In this document: positions 1 to 7,863 of the stretch, piece after piece | Layout of the letters: every line of letters begins with the position of its first letter | How positions within the stretch are numbered: the stretch's first letter is position 1 | Source: Amphritea pacifica | Lineage (GTDB): Bacteria > Pseudomonadota > Gammaproteobacteria > Pseudomonadales > Balneatricaceae | Assembly (NCBI RefSeq): GCF_016924145.1 | Contig: NZ_JAFFZO010000018.1 | Span: 1 to 64,000 of the forward strand | Length of the DNA stretch: 64,000 nucleotides | Direction: 5' to 3' | Position numbers and translations under genes: made by a program | Notes under the pieces: generated by a model | Told to the model about the DNA's origin: nothing | What the model saw: the letters and a program-made list of their open reading frames with translations, nothing else | Databases searched by the model: none

Positions 1-142
1 CCTGCTGTTTGCCAAACGGGCGGAAGCGAAGTATGGCATTCAGGCACGGGACATTCTGGTCGAGCTGGGTCGTCGCGGCACCGTTGGCGGGCAGGAAGAT
101 ATGATTGAAGACCTGGCACTGACCATGGCCAGACAAAAATAA
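1..142 (+). CDS. dmpG: 4-hydroxy-2-oxovalerate aldolase, 3' end only
   Basis: The window opens inside a plus-strand gene. The last 46 residues are readable and end at a TAA at 140-142. The segment [20 protein letters not shown] matches the conserved C-terminus of the DmpG/MhpE family, which cleaves 4-hydroxy-2-oxovalerate to pyruvate and acetaldehyde at the end of the catechol or protocatechuate meta-cleavage pathway. Only the C-terminal communication-domain part is present, so the metal-binding barrel cannot be checked. Its position directly before a TRAP transporter, porin and AraC regulator suggests that this end of the window belongs to an aromatic degradation operon lying mostly to the left. 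The family call is good; the pathway context is inferred. Confidence 0.8.
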   Translation, partial: LLFAKRAEAKYGIQARDILVELGRRGTVGGQEDMIEDLALTMARQK

Positions 143-148
143 GCGCAC

Positions 149-182
149 AGGCTCACCAGCAGAATAGTCTGCTGGTGAGCCT
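149..182 (+). terminator. Strong hairpin between the aldolase and TRAP genes
   Basis: A perfect 15-bp inverted repeat (149-163 and 168-182, core GCTCACCAGC) has a 4-nt loop and starts seven bases after the aldolase stop. No T-run follows it, so it may slow or partly stop transcription or protect the 3' end of the upstream transcript instead of acting as a classic intrinsic terminator. Confidence 0.6.
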
Positions 183-224
183 CGCAGCTATACCGACTCA
201 TGCCATCAATGGCTGTACTACCTA

Positions 225-276
225 TTTCATTCAACCATCTCAATTAACCATCTTATTTAACTATCTCAATCAACCA
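225..276 (+). repeat. Four 13-bp imperfect tandem repeats before the first TRAP gene
   Basis: Four consecutive 13-mers lie at 225-237 (TTTCATTCAACCA), 238-250 (TCTCAATTAACCA), 251-263 (TCTTATTTAACTA) and 264-276 (TCTCAATCAACCA). A further partial unit leads into the Shine-Dalgarno AGGA of the gene starting at 297. The array is non-coding, pyrimidine-rich, and ends about 20 bases before the start codon. It could hold repeated protein-binding sites or change leader length by slippage; neither can be decided from sequence. Confidence 0.7.
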
Positions 277-296
277 TTCATTGAGGAAAACAACCG

Positions 297-1322
297 ATGT
301 TTATAATAAAAAAAGTAAAATCCCTGACACTGATCGCTCTGCTGATGGGCCTTAGCAATATCGCTGCCGCTGAAACCATTATGCGCGTTGCCAGTTGGCT
401 ACCACCTACCCATGTGCAAAATGCGGTGGTATGGCCAACCTGGGGTAAATGGATTGAGGAAGCCACCGAAGGCCGGGTTAAACTCGAGATCGAGTATGGT
501 TTAGGCCACCCTAAAACCCTGTTTGAACTGGTGGAAGACGGTGTTGCCGATGCCAGCTTCAGTTACCATGGTTATGTTCCGGGTCGTTTTAAACTGGCAC
601 TGGGGGTTGAAGAGCCATTAATGGGAGCCTCCGCCGAAGCAGCATCTGTTGCCTACTGGCGCGTGCATCAGAAATACTTTGCTGCCGCCAATGAACATGA
701 TGGCCTGACCGTGGCAGGGGTGTTTGTACATGGGCCCGGACAGATTCAGACGATAGAACCTATCAGCTCACTGGCTGACCTTAAGGGTAAGAAGATCCGT
801 ATCGGCGGCGGTGTGCCTGCTGAAATTGGCAATCGTCTCGGGGTAACCCCGGTGGGTGCTCCGGCCCCTAAAGTCTATGAACTGCTGCAGCAGGGTATCG
901 TTGACGGTGTATTCTTACCGATAGCAGAACAGAAGACTCTGCGTCTGAACGAAGTTGCCCGCAATGTTGTCGCTCTGCCCGGCGGTATGTATCTGGGTAG
1001 CTTTTCGATCTTTATCAACCCAGACTTTCTCGATAGCCTGAGTGACAAAGACCGTGAGGCGATCATGAGTGTTTCCGGTGAGAAACTGTCAGCGATGGCG
1101 GGTAGAGCCTGGGATGCCGCTGATAGAGAAGGCATGAAAGCCGCGGAAGAAGCCGGTGTAAATATCGTCAAAGTATCTGCAGACGATGCCTTTGCCAAGG
1201 ATTTCAACCAACTGGTCGAAGGTATGGATCAGATCTGGCTGGATTCCGTAGCTGACCGCGATGTTGATGCAAAATCCGCGCTGGCAGAGCTTCGTTCTAT
1301 CGCCCACAGTTATCACGAGTGA
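297..1322 (+). CDS. TRAP transporter solute-binding protein (DctP family)
   Basis: This 341-residue periplasmic binding protein belongs to a tripartite ATP-independent periplasmic (TRAP) transporter, which uses an ion gradient to import carboxylates. A signal peptide covers about residues 1-24 (hydrophobic LTLIALLMGL, ending AAA). The mature part has the DctP pattern: a GYVPGRF segment near residue 95, a SLADLKGKKIRIGG linker region near 155-168, and a QGIVDGVFLP helix. An AGGA ribosome site precedes the ATG. The DctQ-like and DctM-like genes follow immediately, so the three form one transporter. The substrate is not readable; an aromatic acid or pathway intermediate is inferred from the aldolase upstream and the porin downstream. 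Confidence 0.93.
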   Translation: MFIIKKVKSLTLIALLMGLSNIAAAETIMRVASWLPPTHVQNAVVWPTWGKWIEEATEGRVKLEIEYGLGHPKTLFELVEDGVADASFSYHGYVPGRFKLALGVEEPLMGASAEAASVAYWRVHQKYFAAANEHDGLTVAGVFVHGPGQIQTIEPISSLADLKGKKIRIGGGVPAEIGNRLGVTPVGAPAPKVYELLQQGIVDGVFLPIAEQKTLRLNEVARNVVALPGGMYLGSFSIFINPDFLDSLSDKDREAIMSVSGEKLSAMAGRAWDAADREGMKAAEEAGVNIVKVSADDAFAKDFNQLVEGMDQIWLDSVADRDVDAKSALAELRSIAHSYHE

Positions 1323-1331
1323 GCGCTAACC

Positions 1332-1847
1332 ATGTTATTTTGCACCTGGGTATCAACACATTATGAGGAGCAGGGGCCGGTAAAATGGCTGGCCTTTGCT
1401 CTTGAAATGATCGCTGCAACCACACTGTTTTTGCTGATGCTGCTGACCTGCTCTGACGTGGTTGGCCGCTACTTTCTATCGAATTCGATCGATGGCACAA
1501 CGGAACTGACCGAAATCGCGCTGGCAATTCTGATTTTTGCCGAGATGCCGGTGATTACCTGGCGGGGAGGACATGTTGTCGTCGATATCCTTGACCGGAT
1601 GATGGGCCGCACAGTGATCAAACTGCTGGGACTATTTTCAGTATTCCTGATCGCTTCATCGCTCTATTTTATCGCCACACAGATTTACTTTCTGGCTGAG
1701 CGTTCATTTCGACGCAGTGAGGTGACTGAATTTCTGCAATTGCCGGTCGGCTTAATCGTTGAATATATCGCCTTCATGAGCTGGATAACCGCAGCCACCC
1801 TGCTGAGCTACGGTGTTTACCGGCTGCTGTGGCGTTCCCGTGATTAA
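1332..1847 (+). CDS. TRAP transporter small permease (DctQ family)
   Basis: This 171-residue protein has four hydrophobic helices, the usual layout of the small TRAP membrane subunit. The family signature is visible as DVVGRYFL followed by GTTELTEIALAI and then RGGHVVVDIL. It starts nine bases after the binding-protein stop and ends 30 bases before the large permease, so it is translated from the same message. Its role is to couple the binding protein to the large permease in the inner membrane. Confidence 0.92.
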   Translation: MLFCTWVSTHYEEQGPVKWLAFALEMIAATTLFLLMLLTCSDVVGRYFLSNSIDGTTELTEIALAILIFAEMPVITWRGGHVVVDILDRMMGRTVIKLLGLFSVFLIASSLYFIATQIYFLAERSFRRSEVTEFLQLPVGLIVEYIAFMSWITAATLLSYGVYRLLWRSRD

Positions 1848-1877
1848 CCGACACCACCTTAAACAGGTATATTTAGC

Positions 1878-3206
1878 ATGACTGTTGCCCTGATTGGCTT
1901 TGCCATCCTTCTTATTCTGATTGTAATCCTCCGTATCCCTATCGCCTTTTCCATGGCGATCGTGGGATTCTTCGGCTTTGCCTATATGCAGGGCCTGAAT
2001 TTCGACACCTATACAGATTTCAACTGGAACAGTGCCCTGTCAATGGCCGCCAAACGGGTTATAAATACCGCTCAGGAATACAGTTTATCGGTTATTCCCC
2101 TGTTTATTCTGATGGGCAACCTGGTCACAAAATCGGGGTTATCCCATCAGTTATACCGGGCTTCGAACGCCTTTCTAGGACATATGCAGGGAGGTCTGTC
2201 GATGGCCACGGTGGTTGCTTGTGGCGGTTTCTCTGCAATCTGTGGGTCCAGCCTGGCCACCTCGGCAACCATGGCTAAAGTCGCCATGCCGCCCATGCGT
2301 AAATACGGTTATGCCGATTCACTTGCAACCGCCTCGATTGCGGCAGGCGGTACACTGGGTATTCTGATCCCCCCCAGCGTTATCCTGGTAATTTATGGCC
2401 TGCTCACTGAAACCAGCATCCGCGAGCTGTTTGCGGCAGGGTTTATCCCCGGATTTATCGGCATTCTGCTCTACCTCTGCGCGGTGCGGTTCGCCGTTTG
2501 GCGCAATCCGGAGGACGGCCCCTGTGGCGAGCGTCTCAGCTGGCCGGAACGTATTCAGGCACTACAGGGTGTATGGGGAGTGCTGATCCTGTTCAGCGTG
2601 GTAATGGGTGGTATCTACCTCGGTGTATTTACCCCGACTGAAGCGGCAGGTATCGGCGCTGGCGGCGCGTTTGTCATTGCCCTGTACCGGCGATCACTAA
2701 CTCTGGCCAACCTGTTTGATATTCTCACCGATACCGCACGAACCTCGGCAATGCTGTTCGGTGTTTTGATTGGCGCGCTGATCTTTTCAAATTTCATCAA
2801 TCGTGCAGGTCTGCCGGGTGACCTGCTGACACTGGTACAAAGTGTCGATGTATCGCCGATGGCAATCATTTTTATCATCCTGGCCATCTACATTGTGCTG
2901 GGAATGGTGTTTGAAAGCCTCTCTATGATGCTACTGACCGTACCAATCTTTTTCCCACTGGTACAGAGCCTTGGATTTGATCTTGTCTGGTTCGGCATTG
3001 TCGTGGTGGTTGTCACCGAGATCAGTCTGATTACCCCACCCGTCGGGATGAATGTGTTTGTCCTCAGCGCGGTACTCAGAGATGTCAAAGCCAGCACCAT
3101 CTTCAAAGGGGTTACCCCTTTCTGGTGCGCGGATATTGTCCGGTTGCTGCTGATTACCCTGATTGCACCGATATCGCTGATCTTACCTGAGCTACTTTAT
3201 CGCTGA
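1878..3206 (+). CDS. TRAP transporter large permease (DctM family)
   Basis: This 442-residue polytopic membrane protein is the transport channel of the TRAP system. Family motifs are present: LRIPIAFSMAIVG at the N-terminus, SVIPLFILMGNL, the ICGSSLATSATM loop, GGTLGILIPPS, FTPTEAAGIGAG and the C-terminal ITPPVGMNVFV. Its length is normal for DctM. A 12-bp inverted repeat follows the stop. It pairs with the two preceding genes; the second TRAP system, starting at 11659, is a diverged paralogue. Confidence 0.95.
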   Translation: MTVALIGFAILLILIVILRIPIAFSMAIVGFFGFAYMQGLNFDTYTDFNWNSALSMAAKRVINTAQEYSLSVIPLFILMGNLVTKSGLSHQLYRASNAFLGHMQGGLSMATVVACGGFSAICGSSLATSATMAKVAMPPMRKYGYADSLATASIAAGGTLGILIPPSVILVIYGLLTETSIRELFAAGFIPGFIGILLYLCAVRFAVWRNPEDGPCGERLSWPERIQALQGVWGVLILFSVVMGGIYLGVFTPTEAAGIGAGGAFVIALYRRSLTLANLFDILTDTARTSAMLFGVLIGALIFSNFINRAGLPGDLLTLVQSVDVSPMAIIFIILAIYIVLGMVFESLSMMLLTVPIFFPLVQSLGFDLVWFGIVVVVVTEISLITPPVGMNVFVLSAVLRDVKASTIFKGVTPFWCADIVRLLLITLIAPISLILPELLYR

Positions 3207-3242
3207 AGCGGAAAACCACAAGAGATCGATGTTACCCAGGTT

Positions 3243-3281
3243 GAAACACCGGACATTAGCAAGATTCACGTCCGGTGTTTC
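3243..3281 (+). terminator. Inverted repeat after the first TRAP operon
   Basis: Twelve-base arms (GAAACACCGGAC at 3243-3254 and its complement at 3270-3281) flank a 15-nt loop, 36 bases after the permease stop. No real T-run follows, so this is a terminator-like hairpin and not a canonical intrinsic terminator. Confidence 0.55.
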
Positions 3282-3488
3282 GCTCAGCCATCAGCCCGCT
3301 GTTTCCTGGCTCAACCGCCAATAAAGCCATTCTTCAGTCAGAAATACCCGTAATATTAGTATCTTTAGTATAAGATAGTTGAATTAATTCACCGTCTGAT
3401 CATCAGTATTTCTAGAAATAGCAATCAGTATCTTTTCACATCATATAAACATAAAAAACATAGCAATCCTGACCTTTCTATTATTCAT

Positions 3489-3520
3489 ATTTGCAGTATC
3501 TGTACATAGATTTGCAGTAT
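3489..3520 (+). promoter_or_regulatory. Direct repeats resembling an AraC-family operator upstream of the porin
   Basis: Two identical 11-mers, ATTTGCAGTAT, lie at 3489-3499 and 3510-3520, exactly 21 bp apart start to start, about 70-100 bp before the porin ATG. Direct repeats two helical turns apart are the usual binding layout of AraC/XylS activators, and XylS half-sites also begin with TGCA. Further CAGTAT copies lie at 3414 and 3426. The rest of 3207-3592 is AT-rich and without a gene. The likely ligand is the AraC-type protein encoded at 4880-5635; that link is inferred. Confidence 0.5.
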
Positions 3521-3592
3521 TCAAGTATTAGATTTCTATCGATATGAGATCATAAGACCTCACCTATATAATAATAACGAGGCTTCACTTAG

Positions 3593-4642
3593 ATGAAAAA
3601 ACTTAATAAGCTAAGTATTGCAATACTTGCCGCAACCGCATCCACTTTTGTTAGCGCAGTTGAACTGGGCGAGTTTAAAGGCACGACTTTCAGCGTTGGC
3701 GGATACCTGAAGGCAGAAGCGATCTGGGGTATGCCCGATAGTGGCGACAATACTCTGGAAACCACAACCCGTCAGTCACGTTTTAACCTGAAGGCCAGCA
3801 AAGAGATTGAGGGTCATAAAGTCGCCGGCTTTATTGAATCCGATTTCTGGGAAAACCAGAGCAGCTACAATACCGCTGCCGCGCTGCGTCTGCGTCACGC
3901 CTACATCAGCATTGATAACCTGACCATTGGCCAGACCTGGAATGGCCAGTTCTTTGCCACTGCCCCCTTTGATGCGCGGATGATCAACTTCTTTGGGCCT
4001 GGATTCGGTACCATTGGCGGTAACGGTGGTACTGTTCGCCCCTCTACCGTGATTCACTACACCACCAACGGCTTCCGCTTTACAGCGCAGGATCCCCTGT
4101 ATGACAATGCCTCCATGCCCGACCTGGTAGCATCCTATTCCAACCGTTTTGAATCCGGCAGCGCGTATAATGTTGCCGTAACAGCCCGTGAAGTTCAGAC
4201 GACCTCTGTTGACGATTCTAAAATTGGTGCGACCATCTCACTGCTGGGTAAGCTGGCCGTTGGTAAAGGCGCTCTGTTTGCCGGTGCATTTACGGGTAAA
4301 GGTACCGGCCCGTATACGGGTGTTTGTGTTGGTGGAATGTGGAACCCAGGAAATACAGCAACCTGTGATATCGATGGTTCAGGAGATCTGATCTCTCAAA
4401 CCGGTTTCAACCTGGGTGTGACTCAGAACCTGACCGAAAACCTCAACGGCACGCTGCGTTACGGCAAAGTAGAGGTCGATGACACAGCCAATACATCTGC
4501 TTACGAGACCACCGCAACCCTGATCTATACCTATCTGCCGGGTCTGGATTTTGGTATTGAGTGGCGTGATCAGGACATGGCCAACCACCCTCTGCGTCCG
4601 GCTGGGCAGCAGGTTGAAGTCATGGCAATGTACAAGTTCTAA
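3593..4642 (+). CDS. Outer-membrane porin, DcaP-like
   Basis: This 349-residue outer-membrane beta-barrel protein has a clear signal peptide (MKKLNKLSIAILAATASTFV, cleavage near AVE). The body alternates short amphipathic strands with Gly/Asn-rich turns and ends in the aromatic-terminated strand MAMYKF, as porins do. The opening VGGYLKAEAIWG and the IGQTWNGQFF segment recall the DcaP family of trimeric channels for dicarboxylates and aromatic acids. It lies alone between an AT-rich promoter region and a hairpin, convergent with the AraC-type gene. It probably lets the TRAP substrate cross the outer membrane. That it is a porin is secure; the DcaP assignment is from memory of the family pattern. 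Confidence 0.75.
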   Translation: MKKLNKLSIAILAATASTFVSAVELGEFKGTTFSVGGYLKAEAIWGMPDSGDNTLETTTRQSRFNLKASKEIEGHKVAGFIESDFWENQSSYNTAAALRLRHAYISIDNLTIGQTWNGQFFATAPFDARMINFFGPGFGTIGGNGGTVRPSTVIHYTTNGFRFTAQDPLYDNASMPDLVASYSNRFESGSAYNVAVTAREVQTTSVDDSKIGATISLLGKLAVGKGALFAGAFTGKGTGPYTGVCVGGMWNPGNTATCDIDGSGDLISQTGFNLGVTQNLTENLNGTLRYGKVEVDDTANTSAYETTATLIYTYLPGLDFGIEWRDQDMANHPLRPAGQQVEVMAMYKF

Positions 4643-4672
4643 GCTCATCAACGCTTAGAACCGATACATCTG

Positions 4673-4709
4673 GATAGAGATACTGGCCCCCTTCACCGGT
4701 ATCTCTATC
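4673..4709 (+). terminator. Hairpin terminator after the porin
   Basis: The arms GATAGAGATAC (4673-4683) and GTATCTCTATC (4699-4709) are perfect complements 30 bases after the porin stop. A mildly T-rich stretch (CTCCTTTAATT) follows. Confidence 0.65.
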
Positions 4710-4854
4710 CTCCTTTAATTAAAGATATTAAGCGTTAGCATCACCGCGGTTACAGGCAGAACCAAACCAGAAAATCCTGAAAAACCTATCCCTGTCAAAC
4801 GTTCCAACCATACCTGACTTCTATCACTTAAAGCCTAAATAGACCTTAACTAAC

Positions 4855-4891
4855 CCCTTAAAGACTATGCCCTTAAAGACTATGCCCTTAA
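4855..4891. repeat. 15-bp tandem repeat at the end of the AraC-type gene
   Basis: The unit CCCTTAAAGACTATG occurs at 4855-4869 and 4870-4884, with a partial third copy at 4885-4891. It overlaps the stop codon and last codons of the regulator on the minus strand, which suggests a recent slippage duplication at the gene end. Confidence 0.65.
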
Positions 4892-5635
4892 CGGCTGCTC
4901 AACAGCTCTGGATCGGGTCACCGATGGCAGTTCTCCCACCTGTTTGCGATAAAGCTGTGAAAAACGCCCCATATTGGTAAAACCATAATCCATAGCGATC
5001 TGGGTAATACTCCGGACTGCACTCCCCGCTGTAATCTCGCGATGCGCCAATGCGATTTTTCGCTGCTGAATATAGCTAAGCGGTGTCGTAGACTCACTCT
5101 CCCGAAACAGGTAATAGAGTGATCGTTCACTCATATGGCACACATCTGTCAGACTCTTTACCGACAGATTGCGCTTTATATTCTGATCAATATATTCCCG
5201 CAGTTTTCCCATTATCAGTTGCTTATTACGACTCGCCTCTTCAACCCGCCGGTCAAATCCAATTTCCATCTGGATATAGTGGAAAATGATATCGATATAG
5301 TGGCGTTGCAACTCAGGTGTAACGGTCTCTTTAAGCTCTAACAGATGAAGAATCAAAGCTTTGAGTGCAGGTGATTCCAGACCGATCATACTCTCTGCTG
5401 AACTCTCAGCACAGAGCGAGGGCTCCGGGTGATTTTCACAACTATCAAATATAAAGTAGTTTACAAAGATACGCTGATGAACACTGATCCGGATGGTCCG
5501 TTCCAGCCCCTCAGGAAGTAGGTAAACCGTGATCTCATCACCGCATCCAGCCAATGAATGAACAATCTCAGTAGATTTTTTAACAATAACATCCCTATCA
5601 GCCCCCTTCATCCTTAGATCGAAATTATGCTTCAT
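4880..5635 (-). CDS. AraC-family transcriptional regulator
   Basis: This 251-residue regulator has its DNA-binding domain at the C-terminus (about residues 150-245). It shows the two helix-turn-helix units of AraC/XylS: a first helix pair around NLSVKSLTDVCHMSERSLYY and a second around ITQIAMDYGFTNMGRFSQLY. The N-terminal 140 residues have no recognisable cupin motif, so the effector is unknown. The gene converges on the porin, and a pair of 21-bp-spaced direct repeats lies before the porin, so activation of the porin or TRAP genes is a reasonable inference. The fcs operon also converges towards its promoter side. The last codons lie in a short tandem repeat. Confidence 0.9.
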   Translation of the reverse strand: MKHNFDLRMKGADRDVIVKKSTEIVHSLAGCGDEITVYLLPEGLERTIRISVHQRIFVNYFIFDSCENHPEPSLCAESSAESMIGLESPALKALILHLLELKETVTPELQRHYIDIIFHYIQMEIGFDRRVEEASRNKQLIMGKLREYIDQNIKRNLSVKSLTDVCHMSERSLYYLFRESESTTPLSYIQQRKIALAHREITAGSAVRSITQIAMDYGFTNMGRFSQLYRKQVGELPSVTRSRAVEQPLRA

Positions 5636-5951
5636 AATTTCCTCATGCAGGCATTTATTTTTATTTTTTGTCCAATCACTTTATTTATAATAAATTAATG
5701 ATCCTTAATATATTAACACGATAATAAAAAAACAGGTTATAAGAAAACTGCATCAACCTATCTGAAAATAAGAGCCCTTCCCCCCTTCCCCTTCAAACTT
5801 CCCTTTTAAAAAGCCTCAAAAAAAAGCCCCTTAGAAAGGGGCACTGAGGAGAGTCAAAAAAGCAACTCAAAACATGTTTCTGGATATGGCATCTACCAAA
5901 CCATATCCACGAGAATAGATATCTGGTTATATGTTTATTGAATTAACAGTG
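5636..5951. other. AT-rich intergenic region between araC-type gene and fcs
   Basis: No gene is seen here. The part next to 5635 is very AT-rich and should hold the promoter of the AraC-type gene. The middle holds the intrinsic terminator of the fcs operon at 5818-5842. Confidence 0.6.
5818..5842 (-). terminator. Intrinsic terminator of the fcs operon
   Basis: On the minus strand a perfect 7-bp stem (arms 5826-5832 and 5836-5842, GC-rich, 3-nt loop) is followed by a run of eight T. It lies about 110 bases after the fcs stop. Confidence 0.85.
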
Positions 5952-7808
5952 CTAAAGCGTAATCACCTGCACTGATGGCGTTGCGCAGTATATATCGTTA
6001 ACAATATCCGCACGGTTACTGATCACCGCATTTGAGTTAAGCGACCCCTTATCGGTCATCTCATGGGCGTCAATATCTGCCGGCTCGCTTTGCAGCACCA
6101 GACTCTGAATGCGGGTAGAGCTTCCGGTACTTTTTTCAGCCATGCTGGCAAGATGATCACTGAACACCTGACGAACCGCTGCATGATTAACGACCTGTTC
6201 CAGACTCAGCGTCCCCTCTTCACTATCGATCAGATGGCGACAGTGTTCGAAATCCGGAAATACCAGCGCACTGATAAAACCACGATCCCGGCCAACAATC
6301 ACCACATCCTGAATATAGGGGGCAAACTCATGAATCATCTGAGCTTTGAGGGTGCCCACGCTCACCCAGGTACCGGTATCCAGTTTAAAGTCTTCAGAAA
6401 CACGGCCGTCGAAGTAAAATCCACGGGATGGTTTTTCTTCATCGATAAACTTCAGCGCATCACCCAGGCAGTAAAATCCTTCCTCATCAAAGGCTTTCGC
6501 GGTTTGCACCTCATCGCGCCAGTATCCCGGCATGATGCTGACCCCTTTCACCCGAACTTCCAGCTTACCCTGATTAGGAACCAGTTTAAGCTGAACACCG
6601 GGAACCGGCACGCCAACAACACCGGAAGCCGACTCTTCAATGGAAGTGAACATCGCAGAGGGTGCGGTTTCAGTCGCCCCCAGCCCGGTCAGAATTGGCA
6701 CTTTATGGCCAGTGTACTGAACCGATAATTCCATCAGTTCATCCCAGACATGCTGGGCAAGGCCGGCACCGGCATAAAACAACACCTGCAGATCGGAAAA
6801 GAACACTTTTGCCATATCCGGATGCTGCTTCAGCTCTTTAACCAGCAGTTCATACCCTTTCGGCACATTGAAATAGATCGTAGGAGCAATTTCACGCAGG
6901 TTGGCAACGGTTTCAGCAATCCCTTTCGGGACCGGTTTACCACCATCAATATAGAGAGAACCACCATTATAGATCACCAGACCAGTGTTTTTATTGCCCC
7001 CGAAAGTGTGGTTCCAGGGAAGCCAGTCGCACAATATCGGTGGTTGCTGGTGAACAAAATTCAGATAGGTAGCAATCATCTCCTGGTTAGCACAGATCAT
7101 CCGCTGAGTATTGATGACTCCTTTGGGCATTCCTGTTGAACCGGAAGTAAAAAGCAGCTTAGCGATAGTATCGCCATTTACCGCGGCGTTCGCGCTAATG
7201 ACTTCATCGGTGACCGGAGTGTTAACCGCATCGGAAAACAGGCTCAGATCAAAACTGAAATCGTCAACACCGTGGTCCGCTTCATACGCCAGCACACGGC
7301 AATCGGATGGCATCACCGCATCGATTGCATCCCGGAACGGCCCCAGATTTTCAACAAATACCAAGCCCGGAGTCAGTTTTTCAACGATGTAGCGCAGCTT
7401 ACCAAAATCGGTAGAGATCAGTGAATAAGCGGTGGAGATCGGAGAGTATGGGATTCCCACATACATCGCCGCAAGACCCACCAGCAGATGAGAGATACTG
7501 TTACCCGAAAGAATAACGATAGGACGCTCCGCTGACAGATTCTGATTTAACAGGTACTGAGAGAGATGTTTAACTTTGACCAACGCCTCAGCATAGGTCA
7601 CCGTCTCCCAATGGTGTTTATCTTCTGTACGCTGAGCGACCAGCACAGTATCGGGTGTTTCAGCCGCCCAGTACTCCAGCTTATCGGTCAGTTTAGTTGC
7701 GTATGTGGGTAATTCACCCAGTGAGCGAACCAGCATAGATGCATCGTCACGCGTTTCAACGCTGACGTCATAGGTCACTACATTTACAGGAAGAAACTCT
7801 GCGTTCAT
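5952..7808 (-). CDS. fcs: Feruloyl-CoA synthetase-like aryl-CoA ligase
   Basis: This 618-residue ANL-superfamily ligase would activate a phenylpropanoid acid with ATP and CoA. The ATP-binding P-loop is LLFTSGSTGMPKG (about residues 217-229). The DWLPWNHTFGGNKNTG block followed by YNGGSLYIDGGKP is characteristic of feruloyl-CoA synthases and differs from medium- or long-chain fatty acyl ligases. The adenylate-binding GATETAP and the YFDGRVSEDFKLDTGTWV hinge are intact. It is the last gene of a four-gene leftward operon (crotonase, dehydrogenase, acyl-CoA dehydrogenase, ligase) and is followed by a terminator. The exact substrate (ferulate, coumarate, cinnamate or dihydro forms) cannot be fixed by sequence. 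Confidence 0.9.
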   Translation of the reverse strand: MNAEFLPVNVVTYDVSVETRDDASMLVRSLGELPTYATKLTDKLEYWAAETPDTVLVAQRTEDKHHWETVTYAEALVKVKHLSQYLLNQNLSAERPIVILSGNSISHLLVGLAAMYVGIPYSPISTAYSLISTDFGKLRYIVEKLTPGLVFVENLGPFRDAIDAVMPSDCRVLAYEADHGVDDFSFDLSLFSDAVNTPVTDEVISANAAVNGDTIAKLLFTSGSTGMPKGVINTQRMICANQEMIATYLNFVHQQPPILCDWLPWNHTFGGNKNTGLVIYNGGSLYIDGGKPVPKGIAETVANLREIAPTIYFNVPKGYELLVKELKQHPDMAKVFFSDLQVLFYAGAGLAQHVWDELMELSVQYTGHKVPILTGLGATETAPSAMFTSIEESASGVVGVPVPGVQLKLVPNQGKLEVRVKGVSIMPGYWRDEVQTAKAFDEEGFYCLGDALKFIDEEKPSRGFYFDGRVSEDFKLDTGTWVSVGTLKAQMIHEFAPYIQDVVIVGRDRGFISALVFPDFEHCRHLIDSEEGTLSLEQVVNHAAVRQVFSDHLASMAEKSTGSSTRIQSLVLQSEPADIDAHEMTDKGSLNSNAVISNRADIVNDIYCATPSVQVITL

Positions 7809-7863
7809 TATTATTCTCTCTTATAAAATTATTATTCTGTTGAGTCAGTCAATCCGCGCTGAC

